DNA of 64,000 bases. Source: Roseibium alexandrii DFL-11 (GTDB lineage Bacteria > Pseudomonadota > Alphaproteobacteria > Rhizobiales > Stappiaceae). The stretch is from NCBI RefSeq assembly GCF_000158095.2, contig NZ_CM011002.1, positions 1,131,228 through 1,195,227 on the forward strand, read 5' to 3'. Position numbers and translations under genes: made by a program. Of the stretch, positions 52,834 to 62,397 are shown piece by piece. Within the stretch, counting starts at the first letter, position 1; each line of letters opens with the position of its first letter. The notes beneath the pieces are model-generated. The model had not been told where the DNA came from, searched no databases, and saw only the letters and a list, made by a program, of their open reading frames with translations.

Positions 52834-54177
52834 ATGCCAATTAACATCACCATGCCGGCTCTCTCTCCGACAATGGAAGAGGGCAACCTGGCCAAATGGC
52901 TGGTCAAGGAAGGCGACACGGTTTCAGCCGGCGATGTCATCGCTGAAATTGAAACCGACAAGGCAACCATGGAAGTGGAAGCCGTGGACGAAGGAACGGT
53001 CGGCAAGATCGTCGTTGAAGCCGGAACGGAAGGCGTGAAGGTCAATGACCTGATCGCCGTTCTTCTGGAAGATGGCGAAGATGCAAGCGCGATCGACACA
53101 TCCGGGGCCGCAGCCCCGGCAGCGCCAGCACAATCTCCGGCCCCTGCCGCAGATGCCGGTGCGAAGGAAGTCATCCCGGTTGGCGCTGAGGCGGCAACGG
53201 ATCCGATCCCGGCTCCAAAGGCCGCTGACGGCGGACGCATTTTTGCATCGCCGCTGGCGCGCCGTTTGGCGCAGATCAATGGACTTGATCTGAAGGCTCT
53301 GTCGGGTTCCGGCCCGCATGGCCGGATCGTCAAGAAGGACATTGAGGCAGCTGTTGCAGCTGGTACCAGCAAGGCCGCAGCAGCGCCAGCAGCCGCAGAG
53401 GCTCCGAAGGCGGCCGCCGCTACGCCGGCTGCAGGTCCGTCCTCGGATCAGGTTCTGAAGCTCTTCGAAGAAGGCTCCTACGAACTCGTTCCGCACGACG
53501 GCATGCGCAAGACCATTGCCAAGCGCCTGACCGAATCCAAACAGACCATCCCGCACTTCTACGTGTCGGTGGACTGTGAACTGGATGCGCTTCTGGCCTT
53601 GCGGTCCCAGCTGAATGGGGCAGCTAGCACCGATAAGGAAGGCAAGCCTGCCTACAAGCTGTCGGTCAACGACATGACCATCAAAGCGCTCGCCTTGGCG
53701 CTGAGAGACGTGCCGGACGCAAACGTGTCCTGGACCGATGACAACATGGTCAAGCACAAGCATGCTGACGTAGGTGTTGCCGTGTCGATCCCGGGCGGTT
53801 TGATCACGCCGATCATCCGCCGGGCGGAGGAAAAGCCACTGTCGGTCATCTCCAACGAGATGAAGGACATGGGCGCCCGGGCGAAGTCCAAGAAGTTGCA
53901 GCCTCAGGAATACCAGGGCGGCACGACGGCCGTGTCCAACATGGGCATGATGGGCGTCAAGGACTTCTCGGCTGTCGTCAATCCGCCGCACGCCACCATC
54001 CTGGCAGTCGGTGCGGGTGAACAGCGCCCGGTCGTCAAGGACGGCGCATTGGCCATCGCAACCGTCATGTCCGTCACGCTCTCCACCGATCACCGGTGTG
54101 TGGACGGGGCGCTCGGTGCCGAGCTGCTGGCGGCCTTCAAGGGCTACATTGAAAACCCGATGAGCATGCTCGTCTAA
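52834..54177 (+). CDS. pdhC: Pyruvate dehydrogenase E2 component (dihydrolipoamide acetyltransferase)
   Basis: 447 residues. One lipoyl domain (about 1-80, [15 protein letters not shown]), an Ala/Pro linker, the peripheral subunit-binding domain ([10 protein letters not shown] to G-R-I-V-K-K-D-I, about 135-170), and the CAT-like catalytic core ending with [11 protein letters not shown], in which His is the active residue. It forms the complex core and transfers acetyl to CoA. Terminator 13 bp downstream. Confidence 0.98.
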   Translation: MPINITMPALSPTMEEGNLAKWLVKEGDTVSAGDVIAEIETDKATMEVEAVDEGTVGKIVVEAGTEGVKVNDLIAVLLEDGEDASAIDTSGAAAPAAPAQSPAPAADAGAKEVIPVGAEAATDPIPAPKAADGGRIFASPLARRLAQINGLDLKALSGSGPHGRIVKKDIEAAVAAGTSKAAAAPAAAEAPKAAAATPAAGPSSDQVLKLFEEGSYELVPHDGMRKTIAKRLTESKQTIPHFYVSVDCELDALLALRSQLNGAASTDKEGKPAYKLSVNDMTIKALALALRDVPDANVSWTDDNMVKHKHADVGVAVSIPGGLITPIIRRAEEKPLSVISNEMKDMGARAKSKKLQPQEYQGGTTAVSNMGMMGVKDFSAVVNPPHATILAVGAGEQRPVVKDGALAIATVMSVTLSTDHRCVDGALGAELLAAFKGYIENPMSMLV

Positions 54178-54189
54178 GACTGGCTCTCA

Positions 54190-54217
54190 AAAGCGCGGCG
54201 TATCTGCCGCGCTTTTT
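54190..54217 (+). terminator. Rho-independent terminator after pdhC
   Basis: AAGCGCGGC pairs with GCCGCGCTT around a short loop, followed by TTTTTT, 13 bp after the pdhC stop. lpdA is therefore partly uncoupled from the pdhABC transcript. Confidence 0.88.
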
Positions 54218-54250
54218 TCAAGGTTTCTACTTTTCGCCGGGGAAAACACC

Positions 54251-55699
54251 ATGGCTGATACCAATTATGACGTGATCATCATCGGCTCCGGGCCGGGTGG
54301 TTATGTGACCGCGATCCGGGCCGCGCAGCTCGGGCTGAAAACTGCGATCGTCGAGCGCGAACACCTCGGCGGCATCTGCCTCAACTGGGGCTGTATTCCG
54401 ACCAAGGCGCTGTTGCGCTCTGCGGAAATGATGGACCATGCCAACCATGCCAAGAGCTTCGGCCTGAAGCTGGAAGGCAAGATGACGGCGGACGTCAAAG
54501 ACGTGGTCGCCCGTTCCCGCGGAGTTTCTGCGCGGCTGAACGGCGGCGTCGGTTTCTTGATGAAGAAGAACAAGATCGATGTCATCTGGGGCGAGGCGAA
54601 ACTCACCAAACCGGGTGAGATCGTTGTAGGCAAGCCGTCCAAGCCAGCGGTCGAGCCGCAGCACCCGGCGCCAAAGGGCACGAAGGGTGAGGGGACTTAC
54701 ACCGCCAAGCACATCATCGTTGCGACCGGTGCCCGTCCGCGCGCTTTGCCGGGCATTGAGCCGGATGGCAAGCTGATCTGGACTTACTTCGAGGCGATGA
54801 AGCCTGAAAAAATGCCGAAGTCCATGGTCGTTATGGGGTCTGGCGCCATCGGGATCGAATTCGCGTCTTTCTACCTTTCCATGGGCGTGGATGTGACCGT
54901 TGTCGAGTTGATGCCAAATGTCATGCCGGTTGAGGACGATGAGATTTCGAAGTTTGCCCGAAAGATGCTCGAAAAGCGCGGCATGAAGATCATCACCGAA
55001 GCGAAAGTGTCCAAGGTCGACAAAGCGGCCGACAGCATCACGGCGCATGTGGAAACCAAGGACGGCAAGGTTCAGCAAATCACGGCAGACCGCCTGATTT
55101 CCGCAGTCGGTGTTCAGGGCAACATTGAGAACCTCGGTCTTGAAACGCTTGGTGTCAAAACCGATCGCGGATGTATCGTCATCGACGGATACGGCAAGAC
55201 CAATGTTCCGGGCCTTTACGCTATTGGCGACGTCGCCGGTCCGCCGATGCTTGCACACAAGGCAGAGCACGAAGGTGTGGTTTGCATTGAAAAGATCGCT
55301 GGTCTTCCAAATGTCCATCCGATGGACAAGGGCAAGATCCCGGGGTGTACCTACTGCACACCTCAAGTTGCGTCCGTTGGCTTGAATGAAGCCAAGGCAA
55401 AGGCTGAAGGCCGTGACATCCGGGTTGGCCGGTACCAGTTCAATGCCAACGGTAAGGCCATCGCTCTTGGTGAAGACGCCGGCATGATTAAGGTGATCTT
55501 TGACAAGAAGTCTGGTGAGCTGCTTGGCGCGCATATGGTCGGCGCGGAAGTGACCGAACTCATTCAGGGCTTTGTGGTCGCAATGAACCTGGAAACGACC
55601 GAAGAAGACCTGATGCACACCATTTTCCCGCATCCGACTTTGTCGGAAATGATGAAGGAAAGTGTGCTCGATGCGTATGGCCGCGTCCTGAACGCCTGA
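54251..55699 (+). CDS. lpdA: Dihydrolipoyl dehydrogenase (E3)
   Basis: 482 residues. FAD motif G-S-G-P-G-G-Y at the N-terminus, redox disulfide G-G-I-C-L-N-W-G-C-I-P-T-K, NAD motif G-S-G-A-I-G-I-E-F-A-S, and H-P-H-P-T-L-S-E-M in the C-terminal interface (His acid/base). Re-oxidises the lipoyl arms of PDH and other dehydrogenases. A Lys/Pro-rich insertion near residues 125-150 lengthens the first domain; I believe it is common in this order, so it is not a defect. Confidence 0.97.
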   Translation: MADTNYDVIIIGSGPGGYVTAIRAAQLGLKTAIVEREHLGGICLNWGCIPTKALLRSAEMMDHANHAKSFGLKLEGKMTADVKDVVARSRGVSARLNGGVGFLMKKNKIDVIWGEAKLTKPGEIVVGKPSKPAVEPQHPAPKGTKGEGTYTAKHIIVATGARPRALPGIEPDGKLIWTYFEAMKPEKMPKSMVVMGSGAIGIEFASFYLSMGVDVTVVELMPNVMPVEDDEISKFARKMLEKRGMKIITEAKVSKVDKAADSITAHVETKDGKVQQITADRLISAVGVQGNIENLGLETLGVKTDRGCIVIDGYGKTNVPGLYAIGDVAGPPMLAHKAEHEGVVCIEKIAGLPNVHPMDKGKIPGCTYCTPQVASVGLNEAKAKAEGRDIRVGRYQFNANGKAIALGEDAGMIKVIFDKKSGELLGAHMVGAEVTELIQGFVVAMNLETTEEDLMHTIFPHPTLSEMMKESVLDAYGRVLNA

Positions 55700-55787
55700 T
55701 CGAAATTGCACATTCATATCTGGACCCAGGCAGCGAAATGTTTAACGTGGCGCTATCTGGGTTCAGGCACATAAGGAGCCGTTTGAT

Positions 55788-56036
55788 ATGGATGTTAAAG
55801 CAATTTTGATTTGGGCCGCGATCGGGATTATCGCCGGTTGGCTGGCCAGTGTCGTCGTTGGCGGCGGAGGATTGATCCGGTATTTGATCACCGGTTTGAT
55901 TGGCGCGTTTGTTGGTGGTTTTTTGTTCAAGGCCGTCGGCATCAACATTGATCTTGGCAATGCGTATGTGAACGAGATCGTGGTCGCGGCCATCGGCGCT
56001 GTTGTTATTGTGCTGCTGGCGCGATTGATCGCCTGA
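55788..56036 (+). CDS. GlsB/YeaQ/YmgE-family membrane protein 1
   Basis: 82 residues with AAGGAG before ATG 55788. Three hydrophobic segments, with G-I-I-A-G-W-L-A-S and L-I-T-G-L-I-G-A-F-V-G-G-F-L-F typical of the transglycosylase-associated (GlsB/YeaQ) family. Small inner-membrane proteins linked to stress response; activity unknown. A 47-nt interrupted stem-loop precedes it (55720-55766). A second copy follows 23 bp downstream. Confidence 0.92.
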   Translation: MDVKAILIWAAIGIIAGWLASVVVGGGGLIRYLITGLIGAFVGGFLFKAVGINIDLGNAYVNEIVVAAIGAVVIVLLARLIA

Positions 56037-56059
56037 ATTTTCTCAAAGGAGTGCCCGCA

Positions 56060-56299
56060 ATGGGGCTGATTATCACAATCATTATTGGCCTGATTGCGGG
56101 CGGTGTCGCCCATAGGGTGCTGAACAGCCGGGGCGGTTTTCTAGGCAGCCTCATTGTTGGCCTGGTCGGCGCGCTGATCGGCGGTGAATTTGCATCCATC
56201 CTAAATCTGAATGTCACCGGTGGGGTGCTCGATCGATTGATCATCGCCGTCATTGGCGCGATCCTTTTTCTGTTCGTCTGGAAAAAGGTTTTCAAATAA
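56060..56299 (+). CDS. GlsB/YeaQ/YmgE-family membrane protein 2
   Basis: 79 residues from ATG 56060 with AAAGGAG nine bases upstream. L-I-A-G-G-V-A-H-R-V-L-N and L-I-V-G-L-V-G-A-L-I-G-G-E-F are the same family as the gene before it, but sequence identity is moderate, so this is an old duplication. It ends 3 bp before the next gene's ATG. Confidence 0.9.
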   Translation: MGLIITIIIGLIAGGVAHRVLNSRGGFLGSLIVGLVGALIGGEFASILNLNVTGGVLDRLIIAVIGAILFLFVWKKVFK

Positions 56300-56302
56300 A
56301 TA

Positions 56303-56656
56303 ATGGTGCGGTTCGCAGCAGAACATCGCCTTGCCACATATGGAACGCTCGCGCCGGGGCGGGTGAACCATCATCACGTTGAAAATGTTCAAGGAAGCTG
56401 GACCACAGGGATGATCCGCGGGCGCTTGATTGAGGCCGGGTGGGGCGCTGGCCTTGGGTATCCAGGGCTTGTTGCCGACCCGAACGGCGACAGCATCGAA
56501 GTGCATGTATTGGTTTCAATTGACCTTATCAACCATTGGGACCGGCTGGACGCCTTTGAGGGAGCCGGGTATCAACGCGTATCGATCGATGTTGAGACAC
56601 CTGAAGGGCAAGTCCTGGCATCGATCTACGTGATTGCAACTGAGACAGAAGAATGA
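56303..56656 (+). CDS. Gamma-glutamylcyclotransferase (AIG2)-like protein
   Basis: 117 residues. A-T-Y-G-T-L-A-P-G near residue 12 replaces the canonical Y-G-S-L (substrate loop); W-D-R-L-D-A-F-E-G-A-G-Y-Q-R holds the catalytic-type Glu. This is the GGCT-like fold, small cytosolic enzymes acting on gamma-glutamyl groups or of unknown action. It overlaps the thioesterase gene by 4 bp. Confidence 0.85.
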   Translation: MVRFAAEHRLATYGTLAPGRVNHHHVENVQGSWTTGMIRGRLIEAGWGAGLGYPGLVADPNGDSIEVHVLVSIDLINHWDRLDAFEGAGYQRVSIDVETPEGQVLASIYVIATETEE

Positions 56657-57087
56657 AGACCGAAGCCTTCGCCCACATATCTGATTTTCCAATGACCGCT
56701 TCAGACAAGCTGCGCTACGCAGATACCGACCGTCAGGGCCATGTGAACAATGCGGTCTTTGCGACCTTTTTGGAAACCGGACGGACGGAAGTTATCTACG
56801 GTGAAGCTTTAGCGGACACTGGAGCGTCCTTCGTCATTGCAAGGTTGGAGCTGGATTTCCTGGCTGAAGTGAACTGGCCGGGGGAAGTGCAGATTGGAAC
56901 TGTTGTGCAGGATGTTGGAAGATCTTCCTTCAAACTGCATCAGAAAATCTTCCAGGACGGCAAGGCTGTTGCACAGGCAGTCACTGTTATCGTCCAGATG
57001 AACAATGAAAGGCGCCGGTCGCATTTGCTGACAGACCGCGCGAAGAACCGTCTCAATACACTGACCAGCCCTGCGTCAACTTGCTAG
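56653..57087 (+). CDS. Acyl-CoA thioesterase, 4HBT hotdog fold
   Basis: 144 residues. R-Y-A-D-T-D-R-Q-G-H-V-N-N-A-V-F-A-T-F is the 4-hydroxybenzoyl-CoA thioesterase signature with the catalytic Asp. Hotdog strands follow (E-V-Q-I-G-T-V-V-Q-D-V-G-R-S-S-F). Acyl-CoA substrate unknown. ATGA overlap with the preceding gene; lipA follows after 56 bp. Confidence 0.9.
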   Translation: MKTEAFAHISDFPMTASDKLRYADTDRQGHVNNAVFATFLETGRTEVIYGEALADTGASFVIARLELDFLAEVNWPGEVQIGTVVQDVGRSSFKLHQKIFQDGKAVAQAVTVIVQMNNERRRSHLLTDRAKNRLNTLTSPASTC

Positions 57088-57143
57088 CAGGCATGACAGT
57101 TTTGTGGCTTGATCTTTAACGGAAAGAACGACACTTAAGGCCC

Positions 57144-58118
57144 ATGGTTACGATCGTCGACACGCTCAATCGCCCGAAAGATCCATCCGAAGCGCGCCCG
57201 CGGCACCCGGAAAAGGCGCATCGCCCGGATAATCCCGTCCAGCGCAAGCCCAAGTGGATTCGCGTCAAGGCGCCGACTTCGCCTGTCTACAAAGAAACCC
57301 ATAACACGGTTCGGCAAAACAACCTGGTGACCGTGTGCGAAGAGGCTGGCTGCCCGAACATTGGCGAGTGCTGGTCCAAGAAACACGCGTCCTTCATGAT
57401 TTTGGGCGACACTTGCACCCGCGCATGCGCCTTTTGTAACGTGCGCACCGGCATGCCGGGGCCGATCGACCCGAAAGAGCCCCAGGGTGTTGCGGACGCC
57501 GTTGCAACGATGGGCCTGGAGCATGTCGTGGTCACATCCGTCGACCGGGATGATTTGGATGATGGGGGGGCACGGCACTTCGCGGATGTCATTCAGGCCA
57601 TCCGAAAGACATCTCCATCGACAACGGTCGAGGTGCTTACTCCGGATTTCCTGCGCAAGGATGGCGCAATTGAAATCGTTGTTGAAGCGAGGCCGGATGT
57701 CTTCAACCATAATCTTGAGACGGTTCCGTCCAAATACTTAAAAGTCCGCCCAGGCGCGCGCTATTTTCATTCAATCCGCCTTCTTCAGAAAGTGAAGGAA
57801 CTGGATCCGGAAATGTTCACCAAATCCGGCATTATGGTCGGCCTTGGCGAAGAGCGGAACGAAGTGCTCCAGCTGATGGACGACTTGCGCGCCGCGGATG
57901 TCGACTTTCTGACGATCGGTCAATACCTGCAGCCGTCGAAGAAGCACCATCCGGTGATGTCCTTTGTGACGCCTGAAGAATTCAAGGGGTATGAGCGGAT
58001 CGCTTACGCAAAGGGATTCCTGAAGGTTTCTGCGAGCCCGCTGACACGGTCATCACATCATGCGGGCGAAGATTTCGCGGATCTGCGCGCGGCCCGCAAG
58101 GCAAAACTCGGCCACTGA
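57144..58118 (+). CDS. lipA: Lipoyl synthase
   Basis: 324 residues. The auxiliary cluster motif [13 protein letters not shown] (C-x4-C-x5-C), the radical SAM cluster C-T-R-A-C-A-F-C, and the C-terminal R-S-S-H-H-A-G-E serine are all present. It inserts two sulfurs into octanoyl groups on the lipoyl domains of PDH and others; the two lipoyl carriers of the operon (PdhB, PdhC) are obvious clients. It is followed by the COQ10-like gene. Confidence 0.98.
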   Translation: MVTIVDTLNRPKDPSEARPRHPEKAHRPDNPVQRKPKWIRVKAPTSPVYKETHNTVRQNNLVTVCEEAGCPNIGECWSKKHASFMILGDTCTRACAFCNVRTGMPGPIDPKEPQGVADAVATMGLEHVVVTSVDRDDLDDGGARHFADVIQAIRKTSPSTTVEVLTPDFLRKDGAIEIVVEARPDVFNHNLETVPSKYLKVRPGARYFHSIRLLQKVKELDPEMFTKSGIMVGLGEERNEVLQLMDDLRAADVDFLTIGQYLQPSKKHHPVMSFVTPEEFKGYERIAYAKGFLKVSASPLTRSSHHAGEDFADLRAARKAKLGH

Positions 58119-58164
58119 CGGCCCGCTTAAAGGATTTGGCAAGGCGATAGGACCACACTAACCC

Positions 58165-58617
58165 ATGCCCAGTTTCTCATCTTCGCATAAGGTCAATCAC
58201 AAGGCAGACGACATGTTCCGCCTCGTGGCGGATGTTGAGCAGTATCCGAAATTCGTTCCGCTTTGCCAGGCCCTTCAAGTGCGTGGCCGGAAGGAGCTGC
58301 CGGACGGGCGCACTGTGCTGGTCGCCGATATGACCGTTGCCTATAAGATGTTCAAAGAAACATTCACCAGCCGGGTGGAACTTCAACCGGAGAGCAAGAC
58401 CATTTTGGTGGAGTATCTGGACGGCCCGTTCAAGCATCTTGAGAACAAGTGGACGTTCAAGGATGTGGACGATGGTCGGAGCACGGTCGGGTTTTACATC
58501 AATTACGAGTTCCGCAGCCGAGCGCTTGGATCGTTGATGGGGGCCATGTTCGATAAGGCATTTCGGAAATTTTCAAACGCCTTCGAAACCCGCGCAGATC
58601 AGGTCTACGGCGGCTAG
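58165..58617 (+). CDS. COQ10/RatA-like ubiquinone-binding START-domain protein
   Basis: 150 residues. S-S-H-K-V-N-H-K-A-D-D-M-F-R-L-V-A-D-V-E-Q-Y-P-K-F-V-P-L-C begins the START-like fold of COQ10 family, and L-D-G-P-F-K-H-L-E-N-K-W-T-F is the middle signature. In mitochondria COQ10 helps use of coenzyme Q; the bacterial relative near lipA in Rhizobiales is assumed to act the same. Confidence 0.9.
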   Translation: MPSFSSSHKVNHKADDMFRLVADVEQYPKFVPLCQALQVRGRKELPDGRTVLVADMTVAYKMFKETFTSRVELQPESKTILVEYLDGPFKHLENKWTFKDVDDGRSTVGFYINYEFRSRALGSLMGAMFDKAFRKFSNAFETRADQVYGG

Positions 58618-58643
58618 GTCTTGGTCCGGCCGCTAATGCCGAT

Positions 58644-59078
58644 TTATTTGAACTGCTTGAATGCGTCGCGGATCGTATGGATGCGGCTTGCCCGTGTCTG
58701 GAAGGATCCTTCCGGCTCCCGCAGGGCTTCGATTTCCCGCTTGTCCAGGCCGAGGTCGTAAAGGCTGGCGAAAGCCGTGTTGTCGCTGCACAACACATTG
58801 CGCTCTTCACCGAAGTTTTCTTCCAGGATCAATGTTCGACCGGCGGCCACTTCTTCCTCGGTCCAAACGACGGTGGTCGTGCTGACCCAGAACATGCGAT
58901 CGCAATACTGCGCCTGGTAGTAGCCTTCTTTCGGCCGTGTCAGAATTTCGTGGGAGCCGGTGAAGGTGCCATCCGGATATTGAGATCGGATATAGTAGTC
59001 GCTTTGCGCAAAACTGGAACCGGCCAGAGTGATTGCTGGCAAAAACGTCAGGATTGCTATGCATTGAGCGCGTGTCAT
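58644..59078 (-). CDS. Secreted small protein, tandem paralogue C
   Basis: 144 residues from ATG 59078 (TTG 59084 also possible). Signal peptide (I-L-T-F-L-P-A-I-T-L-A-G-S-S-F-A-Q). The mature part shares a layout with its two neighbours: G-T-F-T-G-S-H-E-I, Y-C-D-R-M-F-W-V, V-V-W-T-E-E-E, E-E-N-F-G, V-L-C, L-Y-D-L-G-L. It is the most diverged member. Periplasmic or secreted; two conserved Cys probably bond. Function unknown. Confidence 0.75.
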   Translation of the reverse strand: MTRAQCIAILTFLPAITLAGSSFAQSDYYIRSQYPDGTFTGSHEILTRPKEGYYQAQYCDRMFWVSTTTVVWTEEEVAAGRTLILEENFGEERNVLCSDNTAFASLYDLGLDKREIEALREPEGSFQTRASRIHTIRDAFKQFK

Positions 59079-59175
59079 CGGCAAATGTCCTGTGCGGTTT
59101 TCGGTCCTAGTCTTTAAGTCACGATCCTTTTTTACTGCAATTGTCTTGCGTGAGCCTTACCAAGGGATTTAAAGC

Positions 59176-59649
59176 CTATTCAGTGGCGTGATAAGAGCCT
59201 TTTGCCTTGTCACCAGAGCCGAATGACTTGCTAATTGCAGCGAAGCGGCTGATCGGGTTCACCAGCGGGCCGTCTTCCTGAATGATCAGTCGCGGATCTT
59301 CATTGATCCCAAGATCAGCAAGGGTAACTTGTTCTTCCGGGTTTGCGCAAATCGGCCGCCAGCCTTTGCCGCGATTGTACTCGACGCGCAGCTCATATCC
59401 GCGGTCCACTTCAATCTGGGTCCATGCAACAGTTGCATACCTGACCCAATAGGACCGTTGGCAATAGGTGACCTCAACCAGCCCTTCGGCCATGCGGTTG
59501 TAAATTTGATGGGAGCCGCGGAAAATGCGATGACCGTCCCGGGAGATGATGTAGGTATCACCCGGCTCGAGTTGGTCTGCGTAGGTTTGGGTTGTTGCGG
59601 TGCACGCAAGCGCCAGCGCGGCGGCCATTACTGTCTTCTGGATCATCAT
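59176..59649 (-). CDS. Secreted small protein, tandem paralogue B
   Basis: 157 residues with signal peptide (A-A-A-L-A-L-A-C-T-A-T-T-Q-T-Y-A-D). Core G-H-R-I-F-R-G-S-H-Q-I, Y-C-Q-R-S-Y-W-V-R, V-A-W-T-Q-I-E, V-E-Y-N-R-G-K-G-W-R-P-I-C and L-A-D-L-G-I. AAGGA precedes ATG 59649 on the minus strand. About 97 bp lie between it and paralogue C, so they may share a transcript. Function unknown. Confidence 0.78.
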   Translation of the reverse strand: MMIQKTVMAAALALACTATTQTYADQLEPGDTYIISRDGHRIFRGSHQIYNRMAEGLVEVTYCQRSYWVRYATVAWTQIEVDRGYELRVEYNRGKGWRPICANPEEQVTLADLGINEDPRLIIQEDGPLVNPISRFAAISKSFGSGDKAKGSYHATE

Positions 59650-59808
59650 ATCCGGTCCTTATTCGCGAACTCATTTCGCGAAAGCAAAGCTGCTCAAGGT
59701 CTTGAATAACCCAAATCCTTCAAGAACAAATTTCTGAAGGGGGTCGAAATTGTCTAAAGTTTTAACGAAAATAACGCTGCGGCATATTTGGGTGGATTAA
59801 GTTGAATG

Positions 59809-60279
59809 TCAGCGGGTGTGGTAGCTTTTATACCTGCTTTCAGCCTTGCTCTTGTTAAAGATGCCGCTGATCGCGCTCAAGCGACTGACAGGCTTGTCGT
59901 CATTTTGTGACTGTTGCAGGAATTCTCTCGGCTGCATGTCGATGCCAAGATCGGCAAGGGCGACCTGATCTTGCGGGCGCTCACAGATTGGGCGCCATCC
60001 ACGGCCGAAATTGTATTCGATCTGAACTGTCCGGCCGAGTTCGGTCTCAAACTGTGTCCACGCAACGGAGTGGCTGCGCACATAGTAGTCGCGATTGCAG
60101 TAGCTGACTTGTTTCAAACCACTGGAATACTCGAGGTAGAGTTTGTGGCTTCCAACGAACGTGCCTTGTTGATCCCGGGATATAAAATAGAAGTCTCCAG
60201 GCTGGGGAATTCCACTTGCCTGAGCACTGACTGGAACCAACAATGTGATCGCCGCGAGAAGGGCGTTTCTAATCGTCAT
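59809..60279 (-). CDS. Secreted small protein, tandem paralogue A
   Basis: 156 residues with signal peptide (L-L-A-A-I-T-L-L-V-P-V-S-A-Q-A-S). Core G-T-F-V-G-S-H-K-L, Y-C-N-R-D-Y-Y-V-R, V-A-W-T-Q-F-E, I-E-Y-N-F-G-R-G-W-R-P-I-C and L-A-D-L-G-I are close to paralogue B. This is the first gene in the direction of transcription. Cys in Y-C-x-R and in R-P-I-C suggest one disulfide. I do not recognise the family. Confidence 0.78.
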   Translation of the reverse strand: MTIRNALLAAITLLVPVSAQASGIPQPGDFYFISRDQQGTFVGSHKLYLEYSSGLKQVSYCNRDYYVRSHSVAWTQFETELGRTVQIEYNFGRGWRPICERPQDQVALADLGIDMQPREFLQQSQNDDKPVSRLSAISGIFNKSKAESRYKSYHTR

Positions 60280-60512
60280 GGCACGGATGTTCTGTTTGCA
60301 ACGACTGCAACCTACATTTGCCGGGCCAGGCCGTAAAACGCCTTTCTTGGCCAGTGTAAACCACCGGTTACCAAGCGGCGGACGGTTTTATAGGTGTTTT
60401 ATTTGCATTGCACAATTGCCCGCAATCACACCAGCAGAACGCTGGGTCATGTGCTTTCGACAGCGATTGAGCAGCTTCTCTTTGCAGGCTCAAAAAACTT
60501 ATGACCTAGCAG

Positions 60513-61037
60513 CTAGTCCAGAGCGTCGAGCAGAGCGGTGAGGGCGGTCTGAACCGTTTCTAGCCGGATTGAGGTCCTGCCATTGTCGGCAAACCAGCAA
60601 TGCAAATGCCGCGTCGGTTTATTCTTCACCGCAACAGCAATATGAACGGTTCCGACCGGTTTTTCGTCGCTGCCGCCGCCAGGTCCGGCAATTCCCGTGA
60701 CGGACACCGCAATGTCGGCTTTGGACTTGGCGAGCGCGCCTTCTGCCATTGCGATGGCAACGTCTTTACTAACTGCACCGACCTTATCAATCAGTTGTTC
60801 CGGTACACCGAGCATGTCCGTCTTGGCTTCGTTGGAATAGGTCACAAACCCGCGGTCCACGACGGCTGAAGAGCCCGCAATATCGGTCAAGCTCCCGGCA
60901 ATAAGCCCGCCGGTGCAAGATTCTGCTGTTGCTACCATCATGTTCCGCGCCTTCATGGCGTCCAGAACGGAGGCTGCGAGGGTGCCAAAATCAGAGAGGT
61001 TTGCAGGGTGTTTGCCTGACATGTGGATCTCACTCAT
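60513..61037 (-). CDS. CinA C-terminal-like nicotinamide-nucleotide amidohydrolase (stand-alone)
   Basis: 174 residues, only the CinA C-terminal deamidase domain. [15 protein letters not shown] and Y-S-N-E-A-K, then [20 protein letters not shown] are the family signature. It recycles NMN to nicotinate mononucleotide. Its ATG overlaps the ispDF stop by 8 bp. Confidence 0.93.
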   Translation of the reverse strand: MSEIHMSGKHPANLSDFGTLAASVLDAMKARNMMVATAESCTGGLIAGSLTDIAGSSAVVDRGFVTYSNEAKTDMLGVPEQLIDKVGAVSKDVAIAMAEGALAKSKADIAVSVTGIAGPGGGSDEKPVGTVHIAVAVKNKPTRHLHCWFADNGRTSIRLETVQTALTALLDALD

Positions 61038-62280
61038 CTTCTTTCAGTGGCAGGCGGACCGTTACGCTGGCGAGCGCTGCGATACCTTCTCTCCGGCCAG
61101 TAAACCCGAGTTTTTCCGATGTTGTCGCCTTTACGGAAACCCGAGAGCCGGGAATGTCGCAGATAGCTGCGATGGATGCCCGGATTGTTTCGCGATGCGG
61201 GCCTATCTTTGGAGCCTCGCAGACGATGGTGACGTCTATATGGGCGATCCGGCCGCCAAGATCTGTGACCCGGCGGACTGCGTCCATCTGAAATTGGTCC
61301 GACGCAGCGCCTTTCCACTTTGGGTCACTGGGCGGAAAATGCCGACCGATATCGCCGTCGCCAATGGCGCCAAGTGTGGCGTCTGTAATCGCATGCAGGA
61401 CCACGTCCGCATCCGAGTGGCCTTTCAATGATTGGGTATGAGGTATGGCCACGCCGCCAAGAAAGACCTCTGATCCGGCCTCAAATGCATGAACATCATA
61501 TCCGATGCCGTTCCGGACATCTTGTAGGTTTGCCAGAGACGGTTTTGGATGAGTTGAGGCAGTCATGGTCCAGGTCTTTGCTAGGGTTTGTGCCCGGCTG
61601 AGGTCGGCCGGCGTAGTTATCTTGAAGTTCGCCGGATCGCCATTGCTCAGTGCGATCACAAGGCCAGCCCATTCTGCAAGACTGGTGTCATCGGTGAAGT
61701 CATCGTGACCAGCAGTTGCCGCGGCCTGATGCGCGGAAAGGATCTTGGCGAAGGGGAAACCCTGCGGCGTTTGTGCCGCATGAAGATTGCTGCGGTCGAC
61801 GGTTTCCAACCTATCCGCGCCTTGTGGCTGGCGTTTTAAAGTGTCAACGACGGGAACTGCGGGAAGAACGCCGTTTTGGCCATTTTCCAATGCTTCGATA
61901 ATGCCGTCCAATACGTCGGCGCTCAGGAAGGGGCGGGCTGCATCATGTATAAGGACAAAATCCGCTTCGGCTTTTTCCAAAGCCTTCAAACCGTTCAAGA
62001 CCGACATTTGCCGTGTTTTTCCGCCAACTACCGCAGGCAAGAGCTTTGAAGATACTTCTTGCGGCATAGACTCGACGGCGTTGGCATACGCGTCGCCGTC
62101 TTCTGCGTGGATCACGGTGAGAATAGTTGAGATTGCGGGATGATTCCCGAGTGCTTTCAATGTATGGGAGAGGACCGGAGCGTCGGCGATTTGCCGGTAC
62201 TGCTTCGGAGTGGTGCTGCCGTCTCGCGCCATTCGGCTGCCGCGTCCGGCGGCGACAACAAGAGCGGCGGTTTTCGGCAT
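61030..62280 (-). CDS. ispDF: Bifunctional IspD/IspF (MEP isoprenoid pathway)
   Basis: 416 residues. The IspD half starts [10 protein letters not shown] and has P-K-Q-Y (CTP site). The IspF half starts near residue 255 with I-G-Y-D-V-H-A-F, then [10 protein letters not shown] (metal site) and G-D-I-G-R-H-F-P. It carries out the cytidylyl transfer and the cyclodiphosphate step for isoprenoid precursors. The fused form is normal in alphaproteobacteria. Divergent from dusB. Confidence 0.98.
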   Translation of the reverse strand: MPKTAALVVAAGRGSRMARDGSTTPKQYRQIADAPVLSHTLKALGNHPAISTILTVIHAEDGDAYANAVESMPQEVSSKLLPAVVGGKTRQMSVLNGLKALEKAEADFVLIHDAARPFLSADVLDGIIEALENGQNGVLPAVPVVDTLKRQPQGADRLETVDRSNLHAAQTPQGFPFAKILSAHQAAATAGHDDFTDDTSLAEWAGLVIALSNGDPANFKITTPADLSRAQTLAKTWTMTASTHPKPSLANLQDVRNGIGYDVHAFEAGSEVFLGGVAIPHTQSLKGHSDADVVLHAITDATLGAIGDGDIGRHFPPSDPKWKGAASDQFQMDAVRRVTDLGGRIAHIDVTIVCEAPKIGPHRETIRASIAAICDIPGSRVSVKATTSEKLGFTGRREGIAALASVTVRLPLKEDE

Positions 62281-62397
62281 GGTGTTGGATCTCCAAAGGG
62301 CAGTTGCCTCGTCACGAGATCGTCTTTAACCAAATCAATGGCCTGACCGCAATTTATCCCTTGTTGCCATCTGTGAAATGTCTAGTATATAGGCAGA

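Noticed and set aside
51405..55717. Long minus-strand ORFs opposite pdhB, pdhC and lpdA (up to 655 codons)
   Set aside because: They mirror the strong codon bias of well-supported plus-strand genes and show only low-complexity Arg/Ser/His-rich products.
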